From Fimbriimonadaceae bacterium (GTDB lineage Bacteria; Armatimonadota; Fimbriimonadia; Fimbriimonadales; Fimbriimonadaceae): 5,021 bases of DNA. Below, piece after piece: positions 1-4,701 of the stretch. The stretch covers positions 1 to 5,021 of the forward strand of contig JANWJY010000006.1 in the NCBI GenBank assembly GCA_025451715.1, given 5' to 3'. Made by a program: the position numbers and the translations under genes. Under the pieces are notes generated by a model that worked only from the letters and a program-made list of their open reading frames with translations, was not told the origin of the DNA and searched no databases. Every line of letters starts with the position of its first letter. Positions within the stretch are counted from its first letter, which is position 1.

Positions 1-515
1 ACACTGAGCTCGTGTTCGACGGCGTCCCGATCACGATTGCGGCGAGCGACAACCGGGACGGCCTGACACGCGGAGTCGTGGCACGCATCGGCAAGGACGT
101 GGGCCTGAGCATGGCGTTCGGCGACCACTTTGGCATCCAAGGCAGCGCACTGACGCAGTACCAGCGCCCGGAGGACGCGCCAGGGCGTGGCCGAGGCTAT
201 CGGCGAGCACTTGGTCTGGACACAAAGTACAGTTGGGCAGGTGGAGTCGTCGAGGCCGAGTGGGTGATCCTCAGCGACGGTCACACAGTACTCGACGTCG
301 AGAGGAGCCTCAGCGACCTGAGGTACAGGTTTGCGACGAAGGGCACCGGGTACATCGTCACCTTCGGTTGGGCGCGCTCTTGGGACCAGCAGCGGGACTG
401 GTATCGCGCGTTTGCTGAGATACCCGTGAGCGACAAGGTCGTGTGGGAGCCGTTCGTTCGCTTTCGAGGTTTGGGGTGGCAGGACTTCGGGATCGCGATG
501 CATGTGAGGCTATGA
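1..515 (+). CDS. Probable outer-membrane beta-barrel (porin-like) protein, C-terminal part, 5' end outside window
   Basis: The frame is open from the first complete codon (base 3) to a TGA at 513-515, giving 170 visible residues. A GTG at base 12 is the first possible start in the window, but nothing marks it as real, so I treat the gene as truncated by the window edge. The protein looks like a series of amphipathic beta strands rich in Tyr, Trp, Phe and Gly, separated by short polar turns. The last strand ends in QDFGIAMHVRL, where F, I, M, V and L alternate exactly with other residues up to the terminal residue. This resembles the C-terminal beta-signal of outer-membrane barrels, although the last residue is Leu rather than the usual Phe. 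There are no cysteines and no membrane helices in the visible part. The fold call is inferred from pattern only, and a transport substrate cannot be named. Its stop overlaps the start of the next gene (ATGA), so the two are probably co-transcribed. Confidence 0.6.
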   Translation, partial: TELVFDGVPITIAASDNRDGLTRGVVARIGKDVGLSMAFGDHFGIQGSALTQYQRPEDAPGRGRGYRRALGLDTKYSWAGGVVEAEWVILSDGHTVLDVERSLSDLRYRFATKGTGYIVTFGWARSWDQQRDWYRAFAEIPVSDKVVWEPFVRFRGLGWQDFGIAMHVRL

Positions 516-1207
516 AGATTTTCCTTGGGCCAGCCCAGATCGTCGCGATCCTTTTAACGATCGCTGGGCTGGTCGTGCGTCAGCCTGCGATCGCCGCTTT
601 CGGCGTCGTTTGCTGGATCGGTGCAGTCGCCGTTACAAGCATGCGAGACTCTTCCCTGCGTCACAGCGGGCTGGACTCCCAGCAGGGACGGTTCTTCTTG
701 CAACCCATCCAAAGGTTGCACAACGAGATTGCGAAGCTCGTGGCCGACCATGCGCACAACCCGACGGTCGGCGTGATCGGTCAAGACGCCCTCGTCGAAT
801 CGACGGAGCTGCTGCGCAAGGCGAGCGCGTTCGCTGCGCTTCTGCACGAGTCGCGGTCTGCGCCTAACGCACTTGCAACCGCGGAACGCGAGCTCGAATC
901 GCTAAAACAACAACTTGCTGCGAGCCGCGACGACGCACAGCGGGAATCGCTCACGCTCGCCGTCCAAGCGCGGGAGGGAGAGGTCGAACACTATCAAAAG
1001 CTCATCCGGAGGATCGACGGCGCTAAACAGCGCCTGAAGGACGCCGAGGTGGCTCTTGCAGCGATAAAGGCCCAGCTCGCGGCTTCAGTGGTCGGCGGAT
1101 CAGCGGACGGCCTGGATACGGAGGATCTCGGGGGTATGGTTGGTCGTCTAAAGTCATTGTCATCCTCCATCGAGGAGGTCGACGAGATGAGGGAGAAGAT
1201 CCAATGA
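512..1207 (+). CDS. Small membrane protein: two N-terminal TM helices plus a long coiled coil, function unknown
   Basis: 231 residues from the ATG at 512, which overlaps the upstream stop as ATGA and has GAGG at 506-509. A start at 443 in the same frame is possible but would lie deep inside the upstream gene. Residues about 5-22 and 26-42 are hydrophobic and form a probable membrane hairpin with a single Arg in the short turn. The rest is soluble and mostly helical: a first helical region at about 55-115, then a heptad-like stretch at about 117-189 rich in Ala, Glu, Leu, Gln, Lys and Arg. A Gly/Ser/Asp-rich linker (about 193-208) and a short acidic terminal helix follow. With two TM helices the long tail should be on the same side as the N-terminus, most likely the cytoplasm, where the J-like protein encoded next would also be. 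I do not recognise a family. The shape recalls XpaC/TelA- or PspA-like membrane-associated helical proteins, but I see no specific motif. The stop overlaps the next start (ATGA 1204-1207). Confidence 0.75.
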   Translation: MKIFLGPAQIVAILLTIAGLVVRQPAIAAFGVVCWIGAVAVTSMRDSSLRHSGLDSQQGRFFLQPIQRLHNEIAKLVADHAHNPTVGVIGQDALVESTELLRKASAFAALLHESRSAPNALATAERELESLKQQLAASRDDAQRESLTLAVQAREGEVEHYQKLIRRIDGAKQRLKDAEVALAAIKAQLAASVVGGSADGLDTEDLGGMVGRLKSLSSSIEEVDEMREKIQ

Positions 1208-1632
1208 GCACGGGAAGACGAGCCTATAACCTGCTTCGCGGCTACATTGGTCGCGAGTGGGACAGGATCAAGAGCTGGGAGCGGCTCGACGCGCTGACCG
1301 AGCTTGACGACAAGATCGACGCGCCGCCTGGCGAAAAGGCAGCGTCAGAGGAGGACGCACCGGAGAAGACGGTCGTTTACATCCCAGAGGGCTCGACTCG
1401 CGAACAGGCGGCGGCACACATCCTTGGCGTTTCGGAGAAGGCTTCGTTCCAAGAGATCCGGTTTGCGTTCGTCAAGCTGAGCAAACGTAGCGATCCCTCG
1501 AACTTTACGTCAGGAACACCGGAGCACACACAGGCTCGCGACATCTATAAGAAGGTCCACTGGGCGTACAGAACGCTCACCGAAGAAATGTCCGACTCGG
1601 ACAAAAGGTTCGGCTCACTCGAGATCGAGTAG
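1204..1632 (+). CDS. Degenerate J-domain (DnaJ-like) protein lacking the HPD motif
   Basis: 142 residues. The ATG at 1204 overlaps the previous stop (ATGA) and is preceded by GGGAGAAG at 1191-1198, a good ribosome binding site. Residues 1-38 are charged and helical, with RGYIGREWDRI at 12-22. Residues 40-60 are an acidic, Pro-rich linker. Residues about 69-127 follow the J-domain pattern: the 'ILGVSEKASFQEI' helix entry (73-85), helix II FAFVKLSKRS, a loop, then helix III ending 'WAYRTLTEE' (120-128), matching the usual 'AYevLsd'. The HPD tripeptide that J-proteins need to stimulate DnaK ATPase is absent. The loop reads R95-S96-D97-P98-S99-N100-F101. The protein is therefore unlikely to be a canonical co-chaperone and may use the fold for binding. 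There is no membrane segment, Gly/Phe region or zinc-finger domain. Coupling to the membrane coiled-coil gene suggests a shared complex (inference). The 3' end overlaps the convergent arsC-like gene by 18 bases. Confidence 0.8.
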   Translation: MSTGRRAYNLLRGYIGREWDRIKSWERLDALTELDDKIDAPPGEKAASEEDAPEKTVVYIPEGSTREQAAAHILGVSEKASFQEIRFAFVKLSKRSDPSNFTSGTPEHTQARDIYKKVHWAYRTLTEEMSDSDKRFGSLEIE

Positions 1633-1639
1633 CTTTCTT
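1613..1639 (+). terminator. Possible intrinsic terminator inside the convergent gene overlap
   Basis: ACTCG (1617-1621) and CGAGT (1626-1630) form a perfect stem around the four-base loop AGAT. The stem extends through GCT (1613-1615) with AGC (1631-1633) if C1616 is bulged. It is followed by TTTCTT at 1634-1639, so it would work best for the rightward operon. The hairpin overlaps the stop codons of both convergent genes. For the leftward genes the bases after the stem are not T-rich, so I would not expect efficient intrinsic termination that way. Stability was judged by eye only. Confidence 0.4.
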
Positions 1640-1995
1640 ACGCGCCTCGCAATCTCGTCCCTGACTTCCATAAACTGTTCGTATGGCAGCGTCTTGGGGT
1701 CGGGCAGCTCCCAGTCGTCGCGGTTCTTCGCTGGGACGTGCGGACATGAGTCTCCACACCCCATCGTCACGACCCAGTCCCATTCTCCCTTCGGGATGTC
1801 GTCGAGGCCCTTGCTCTCGTTTCGCGTGATGTCGATCCCCACTTCGGCCATTGCACGCATCGCCGTCGGATTGACCTCTCCGGAGGGTCTCGAGCCTGCG
1901 CTGTACGCGTCTGCTCCCATGGTGCGAGCAAATCCCTCCGCCATCTGTGAGCGGTTTGAGTTCTCGACGCACACGAACAGGACGCGCTTTTTCAT
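1615..1995 (-). CDS. arsC: ArsC-type arsenate reductase / low-molecular-weight protein-tyrosine-phosphatase family protein
   Basis: 126 residues from the ATG at 1995, which overlaps the murB stop as ATGA. A TTG at 2019 would add eight residues (MVWLHEDG), but the family normally starts just before the 'KKRVLFVC' strand. The P-loop is C9-V-E-N-S-N-R15-S, the CX5R(S) signature of this fold, followed by 'QMAEGFAR' as in arsenate reductases. C80 and C84 sit in 'TMGCGDSCPHVP', the place of the resolving cysteines, and D99-P100 is the conserved DP general-acid motif. The reaction in the family is reduction of arsenate to arsenite, with a disulfide cascade regenerated by thioredoxin or, in actinobacterial relatives, attack by a low-molecular-weight thiol. 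The GCGDxCP form with closely spaced cysteines differs from S. aureus pI258 ArsC (C82/C89), so the electron donor is uncertain. No arsR, arsB or acr3 is in the window. It is the last gene of the leftward operon. A true tyrosine phosphatase is less likely given the cysteine pair. Confidence 0.9.
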   Translation of the reverse strand: MKKRVLFVCVENSNRSQMAEGFARTMGADAYSAGSRPSGEVNPTAMRAMAEVGIDITRNESKGLDDIPKGEWDWVVTMGCGDSCPHVPAKNRDDWELPDPKTLPYEQFMEVRDEIARRVRKLLDLE

Positions 1996-2942
1996 GCCGT
2001 CTTCGTGTAGCCAGACCAATCGCCCAGGTACAGGACCTCTTCTTCCAGGGTCACTCCGAACTTCTCGTACACGTTCGTCTTTGCAAACTCGGCGAGGTCG
2101 CGGATTTCGAACGCCGACGCACCGCCGACATTAATGATGAAGTTTGCGTGCTTGCCGGCGAGCATCGCCTTGCCGTGCCGGTGTCCTCTCAAGCCGACCG
2201 CTTCGATGAGATAACCCGCGGGCACGACCCCGTTCTTCTTCATGCCCTCGGTCAGTGTGTCGAGGCTGTCCGCGAGCTCTTTGTTGAGCACGTTCTTAAA
2301 GAAGCTCCCAGCGCTGGCCGGCGGCGGTTGCTTGCCGATGCGTTGTCGCTGGTCTTCCCTCGCCTCGTCGTACGACGCCTTCATTTCGCCCTTGGGAAGC
2401 CGCATCTTTGCGCGAAGCATCGCGCACTGGGGCGGGTTGGGGCGTCGCAGGAGAGAGTCGCGGTAGGAGAACTGCATGAACGATGGCTCGACCCACTGTC
2501 TCTTGCCCTCGTAAACGACTTCAAGCCCGACCATGAACTCCGAAACGTTGCTGCGGTAGGCCCCAGCGTTGCTCACGAGCGCCCCTCCCAGCGTCCCCGG
2601 GATTCCAACTGCGAACTCGAGCCCGCGCAGGCCGGACTGAACCGTCTTCAGGAACAGGTCCTGAAACCAGCAGCCGCAGTCTGCCGTCACGGTACCGTCG
2701 GGTTCGATCTCGATCCTGTCGGCCCTGTCGAGCAGCACGAGTCCCGGCACGCCCGCGTCTGATGGTAGGGTGTTGCTGCCTGAGCCGAAGACTGTGGTGT
2801 GGATGCCCTCCCTTTGGGCGAAAAGCGCGGTCTCTGCCACGTCGTCGATGTTACGCGCCATTTGGAAGAGCTCGGCCGGGCCGCCTGCTTTCAGCGTTGT
2901 GAACGGCGCAAGGCTTACACCGCGTTGGAAGCGGTCAAGCAC
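1992..2942 (-). CDS. murB: UDP-N-acetylenolpyruvoylglucosamine reductase MurB
   Basis: 316 residues from a GTG at 2942. MurB is a cytoplasmic flavoenzyme that uses NADPH to reduce UDP-GlcNAc-enolpyruvate to UDP-MurNAc, the second committed step of peptidoglycan synthesis. The N-terminal FAD-binding region (about 11-145) contains 'PFTTLKAGGPAE' (13-24), GSGSNTLPSD (53-62) and the FAD-binding stretch at 107-129 ('GLEFAVGIPGTLGG', 'SNAGAY'). Y160-R161-D-S, the Ser in 'SAGSFFKN' (S213, proton donor) and E302 in 'GVTLEEEV' match the catalytic Arg, Ser and Glu of the family. The C-terminal domain has PAGYLIE (241-247), 'GLRGHRHG' and KHANFIIN (264-271). The 'FSYRDS' form and the length indicate the shorter type II class. 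About 20 extra residues (218-240) lie between FKN and PAGYLIE compared with compact homologues such as S. aureus MurB. The start overlaps the tsaB stop by 8 bases and lies downstream of a G-rich run (CGGGGG); the end overlaps the arsC-like start. Confidence 0.96.
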   Translation of the reverse strand: MLDRFQRGVSLAPFTTLKAGGPAELFQMARNIDDVAETALFAQREGIHTTVFGSGSNTLPSDAGVPGLVLLDRADRIEIEPDGTVTADCGCWFQDLFLKTVQSGLRGLEFAVGIPGTLGGALVSNAGAYRSNVSEFMVGLEVVYEGKRQWVEPSFMQFSYRDSLLRRPNPPQCAMLRAKMRLPKGEMKASYDEAREDQRQRIGKQPPPASAGSFFKNVLNKELADSLDTLTEGMKKNGVVPAGYLIEAVGLRGHRHGKAMLAGKHANFIINVGGASAFEIRDLAEFAKTNVYEKFGVTLEEEVLYLGDWSGYTKTA

Positions 2943-3498
2943 GCGGACCCCCGAGGAGCTTGGAGTCTCGCGGCTTGCTTAGGCTCGGTTCGGCGACATA
3001 GAGAGGGACAAGCAACGCCGGCCTAATGGGTATGAACAGTTGGACGAGCCCTGCCGCGTTTTGGGCAAGTGGAAACGACTTGTCGTGCCGATAGTCCACT
3101 ACCCCATCGGGAAGCGCCGGTGTGACGACAGGCTCACTTCCAGGCATGCGGAGGAACCATTCGCCCCTTCTGCTCGGGATCGCGACTGCACTGTCCTGAT
3201 CGATGAGATCGAACGCCGTGACCCCGGCCACTTGAACCTTGTGCGCGAACGCCATTGTCTTCGCCATCGTGACGCCGACTTTGACGCCCGTAAAGCTCCC
3301 GGGACCGACGTCGGCGACGAACAGCCGCGTATCGGTGAGCGACTTGCCCGAAGCCCTCAGGCAGTTCTCGAGAAGAAACAGAAGCGTCCCGCTTGCTTTG
3401 TAATGGGCCTCCTGCTCCCCTTGCGCGAGGATCCGCCTATGCTCATCGAGGAGGGCGACGCTCGCGATCGGACTGGAGGTGCTGAAAACGACCGTCAC
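2935..3498 (-). CDS. tsaB: TsaB, scaffold subunit of the tRNA t6A(37) threonylcarbamoyladenosine complex
   Basis: 187 residues from a GTG at 3498 that overlaps the upstream stop (GTGA). TsaB (YeaZ) is an ASKHA-fold, non-catalytic paralogue of TsaD. It binds TsaD and TsaE in the cytoplasm for transfer of threonylcarbamoyl to A37 of ANN-decoding tRNAs. Diagnostic signatures are 'VADVGPGSFTGVKVG' (61-75, around the family GPGSFTG at 65-71), the following helix 'TMAKTMAFAHKVQVAGVTAF' and the C-terminal 'VPLYVAEPSLSKP' (164-176), the usual 'PlYlReP'. The N-terminal strand 'VVFSTSSPIASVALLDE' matches 'LaIDTSt..aSvAl', except that the Asp is Ser (residue 6). The protein is about 35-45 residues shorter than typical TsaB: the region after the 'RRGEWFLR' motif (110-117) is condensed and the common 'DAR' reads 'PSR'. 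Typical neighbours tsaD and rimI are not seen; the gene is coupled to murB. Fold and family are clear; intact activity is inferred. Confidence 0.93.
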   Translation of the reverse strand: MTVVFSTSSPIASVALLDEHRRILAQGEQEAHYKASGTLLFLLENCLRASGKSLTDTRLFVADVGPGSFTGVKVGVTMAKTMAFAHKVQVAGVTAFDLIDQDSAVAIPSRRGEWFLRMPGSEPVVTPALPDGVVDYRHDKSFPLAQNAAGLVQLFIPIRPALLVPLYVAEPSLSKPRDSKLLGGPRA

Positions 3499-4538
3499 GG
3501 CGCGATCTCGACCGCTGTGTAGTCGCTGAGCCGCTCAATGAGCTTCTTGTCGGACTTGTACGCGGCCTCTGAAGTCGCGGCATAGTCTATGCGCCACACC
3601 ACTGAGCCGCCGGTGCCGACGATGTGCCAAGCGATGGCAGTCCCCTCTTTCGCTCCTGGGCCGATTCGGAGGGTGCTCGCGACGTACTGGCCCGACTTGC
3701 GCACTCCCGGTGTCGGATCTTCGCGCATGGAAACGAGCTTAAAGCGGTCGAAGCTCGAACCGTTTGCATCGCCGAGCACGCTCGCGACCTGCGGGCGACC
3801 GCCGGAAGTGACGGAGAGTTCGACCGTGCTCTGGAGCTTCTCTGTCGATAACAGGACCTTGTCGTCCTTCGATACAAGAGTCCAGCCGTCCGGTAGGTAC
3901 ACGTCGATCTGGCGACCGAGCTTTGCGATCCGCTGGACGTTCTTCGTTCTGACGGGACCGCCGTTAAGGTCTTCTGGCGTCAGTCGCGTGATCGTTTGTC
4001 CGCTCGAGTTCTTGTCGGGGTTTGGAAGCGGCTTCGTCGGGTCTTCGGGGATCGGCATCTCGCCGTCGACTGTGCGCAGGGTGACAAGAGCCTGTCTCCA
4101 TGCGTTCTCCGTTTCTTGGACCGTGCCAGCGGTGCAGGTGACACGAAAGTTGAGCTTCTCTTTTGTGGCCGTGTACAACAGTCCGACAAGCGTGCTCACC
4201 TCTTTGTCGCCGTCGGAATATTCGACGCGGGTCAAGAGAAGCGGCACGCCCAGGATCTGCTCCTCCCACTGCTGTGAGACTCTGCGTCTGAGTTGCTCGG
4301 AGACCTCGCGCTGGAGCTGTTGCCACATGCTCTTCTCCTGTCGAAACTGGATGTTGAACACCTGGATAGAAGCGATCGAGCCGTCCGAGACTGGAAAGCT
4401 CATGTCGGTCGAGTACTTTGCCTTCTTAATGGTCCAGGCAGCGGGGTGCTGGAAGATCAGGCCGAGGTCTTTGCTCTGGAAAGTCTTGGACTCCTGGGCC
4501 AAGGCTCCAATAAAGAGGACTGACGCGATCAACGGCAT
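3495..4538 (-). CDS. Secreted protein with two tandem PsbP/DcrB-like domains, function unknown
   Basis: 347 residues from the ATG at 4538, which has AGGTGA just upstream (4546-4541). A GTG at 4544 in the same frame would add two residues but would remove that site. The N-terminus is a short hydrophobic segment (residues about 2-13) ending ALA-Q, a plausible signal peptidase site after residue 14, though the segment lacks the usual positive charge at its start. Two similar units follow. Unit 1 (about 18-157) begins 'KDLGLIFQHPAAWTI' and unit 2 (about 208-345) begins 'GRQIDVYLPDGWTL'. Each has the strand-'P..W'-strand opening and later a surface-lipoprotein-like pattern (strands, then a C-terminal helix near 'AWRQALVTLRT' and 'SDKKLIERLSDYT'). 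They are joined by a Pro-rich linker (about 160-180). This resembles the Mog1/PsbP/DcrB/LpqN superfamily, usually exported proteins with varied or unknown roles. It is the first gene of the leftward operon and its stop overlaps the tsaB start (GTGA). The domain assignment is by pattern, not alignment. Confidence 0.8.
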   Translation of the reverse strand: MPLIASVLFIGALAQESKTFQSKDLGLIFQHPAAWTIKKAKYSTDMSFPVSDGSIASIQVFNIQFRQEKSMWQQLQREVSEQLRRRVSQQWEEQILGVPLLLTRVEYSDGDKEVSTLVGLLYTATKEKLNFRVTCTAGTVQETENAWRQALVTLRTVDGEMPIPEDPTKPLPNPDKNSSGQTITRLTPEDLNGGPVRTKNVQRIAKLGRQIDVYLPDGWTLVSKDDKVLLSTEKLQSTVELSVTSGGRPQVASVLGDANGSSFDRFKLVSMREDPTPGVRKSGQYVASTLRIGPGAKEGTAIAWHIVGTGGSVVWRIDYAATSEAAYKSDKKLIERLSDYTAVEIAP

Positions 4539-4573
4539 GGTCACCTGAAAGACGCCTGAGAGCCTGCACGTGC

Positions 4574-4604
4574 TTCGGGGGTCTTTGCGAGAAGCTACCC
4601 CGAA
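4574..4604. repeat. Inverted repeat TTCGGGG...CCCCGAA in the divergent intergenic region
   Basis: TTCGGGG (4574-4580) and CCCCGAA (4598-4604) are perfect 7-base inverted arms with a 17-base spacer. A competing pair, GCTTC (4572-4576) with GAAGC (4591-4595), overlaps it, so two alternative folds are possible. It lies 36-66 bases upstream of the leftward ATG, where it could be an operator or a leader hairpin. No run of T follows it. Confidence 0.4.
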
Positions 4605-4621
4605 ACTCCGCTTCCAAGTCG

Positions 4622-4644
4622 CGAGTCCCGACTGGTCTGACTCG
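4622..4644. repeat. Inverted repeat CGAGTC...GACTCG, possible operator
   Basis: CGAGTC (4622-4627) and GACTCG (4639-4644) are perfect 6-base inverted arms with an 11-base spacer. Arm centres are 17 bases apart, compatible with a dimeric regulator binding on nearly one face of the helix. The right arm runs into an 8-base palindrome, CGAATTCG (4643-4650). It lies upstream of both divergent genes. Repeats of this size also arise by chance. Confidence 0.25.
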
Positions 4645-4701
4645 AATTCGCGTTGTGTACCCCGTGATAGGTAGCATTTGTGAGTGCAGGCGGGCCATCA
4701 A

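Larger units (their letters stand above)
4539..4701. promoter_or_regulatory. Divergent intergenic region holding the promoters of the leftward operon and the SIS gene
   Basis: This is the only real gap between genes in the window and separates two divergent starts, so both promoters should lie here. I see no strong consensus site. For the rightward gene TAGCAT (4672-4677) matches four of six bases of a -10 element, with no good -35 at standard spacing. If used, transcription would begin near 4684, giving a very short leader to the ATG at 4702. For the leftward gene no convincing site was found. Two inverted repeats lie inside and are listed separately. Confidence 0.45.

Noticed and set aside
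443..511. Extended N-terminus of the membrane coiled-coil protein
   Set aside because: It would overlap the upstream gene by about 70 bases and adds an unlikely Arg-rich lead before the first membrane helix. The ATG at 512 forms an ATGA overlap like the other junctions in the window.
1577..1972. Open frame on the - strand overlapping the arsC-like gene in another frame (131 codons)
   Set aside because: The arsC-like frame has the CX5R P-loop and DP motif; the alternative is Arg-rich and featureless.
1947..2762. Open frame on the + strand (271 codons)
   Set aside because: It lies antisense to murB, whose active-site motifs are unmistakable. The + strand product has an Arg/His/Leu-rich composition typical of a reverse-strand shadow.
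3040..3522. Open frame on the + strand antisense to tsaB (160 codons)
   Set aside because: The minus strand encodes the GPGSFTG and PLYVAEP signatures of TsaB. The + strand product has no recognisable pattern.
3589..4548. Long open frame on the + strand (319 codons)
   Set aside because: It is antisense to the secreted tandem-domain gene across nearly its whole length. The translation is Ser/Thr/Arg-rich without domain pattern, and the minus-strand protein has a signal peptide, domain structure and coupled overlaps.
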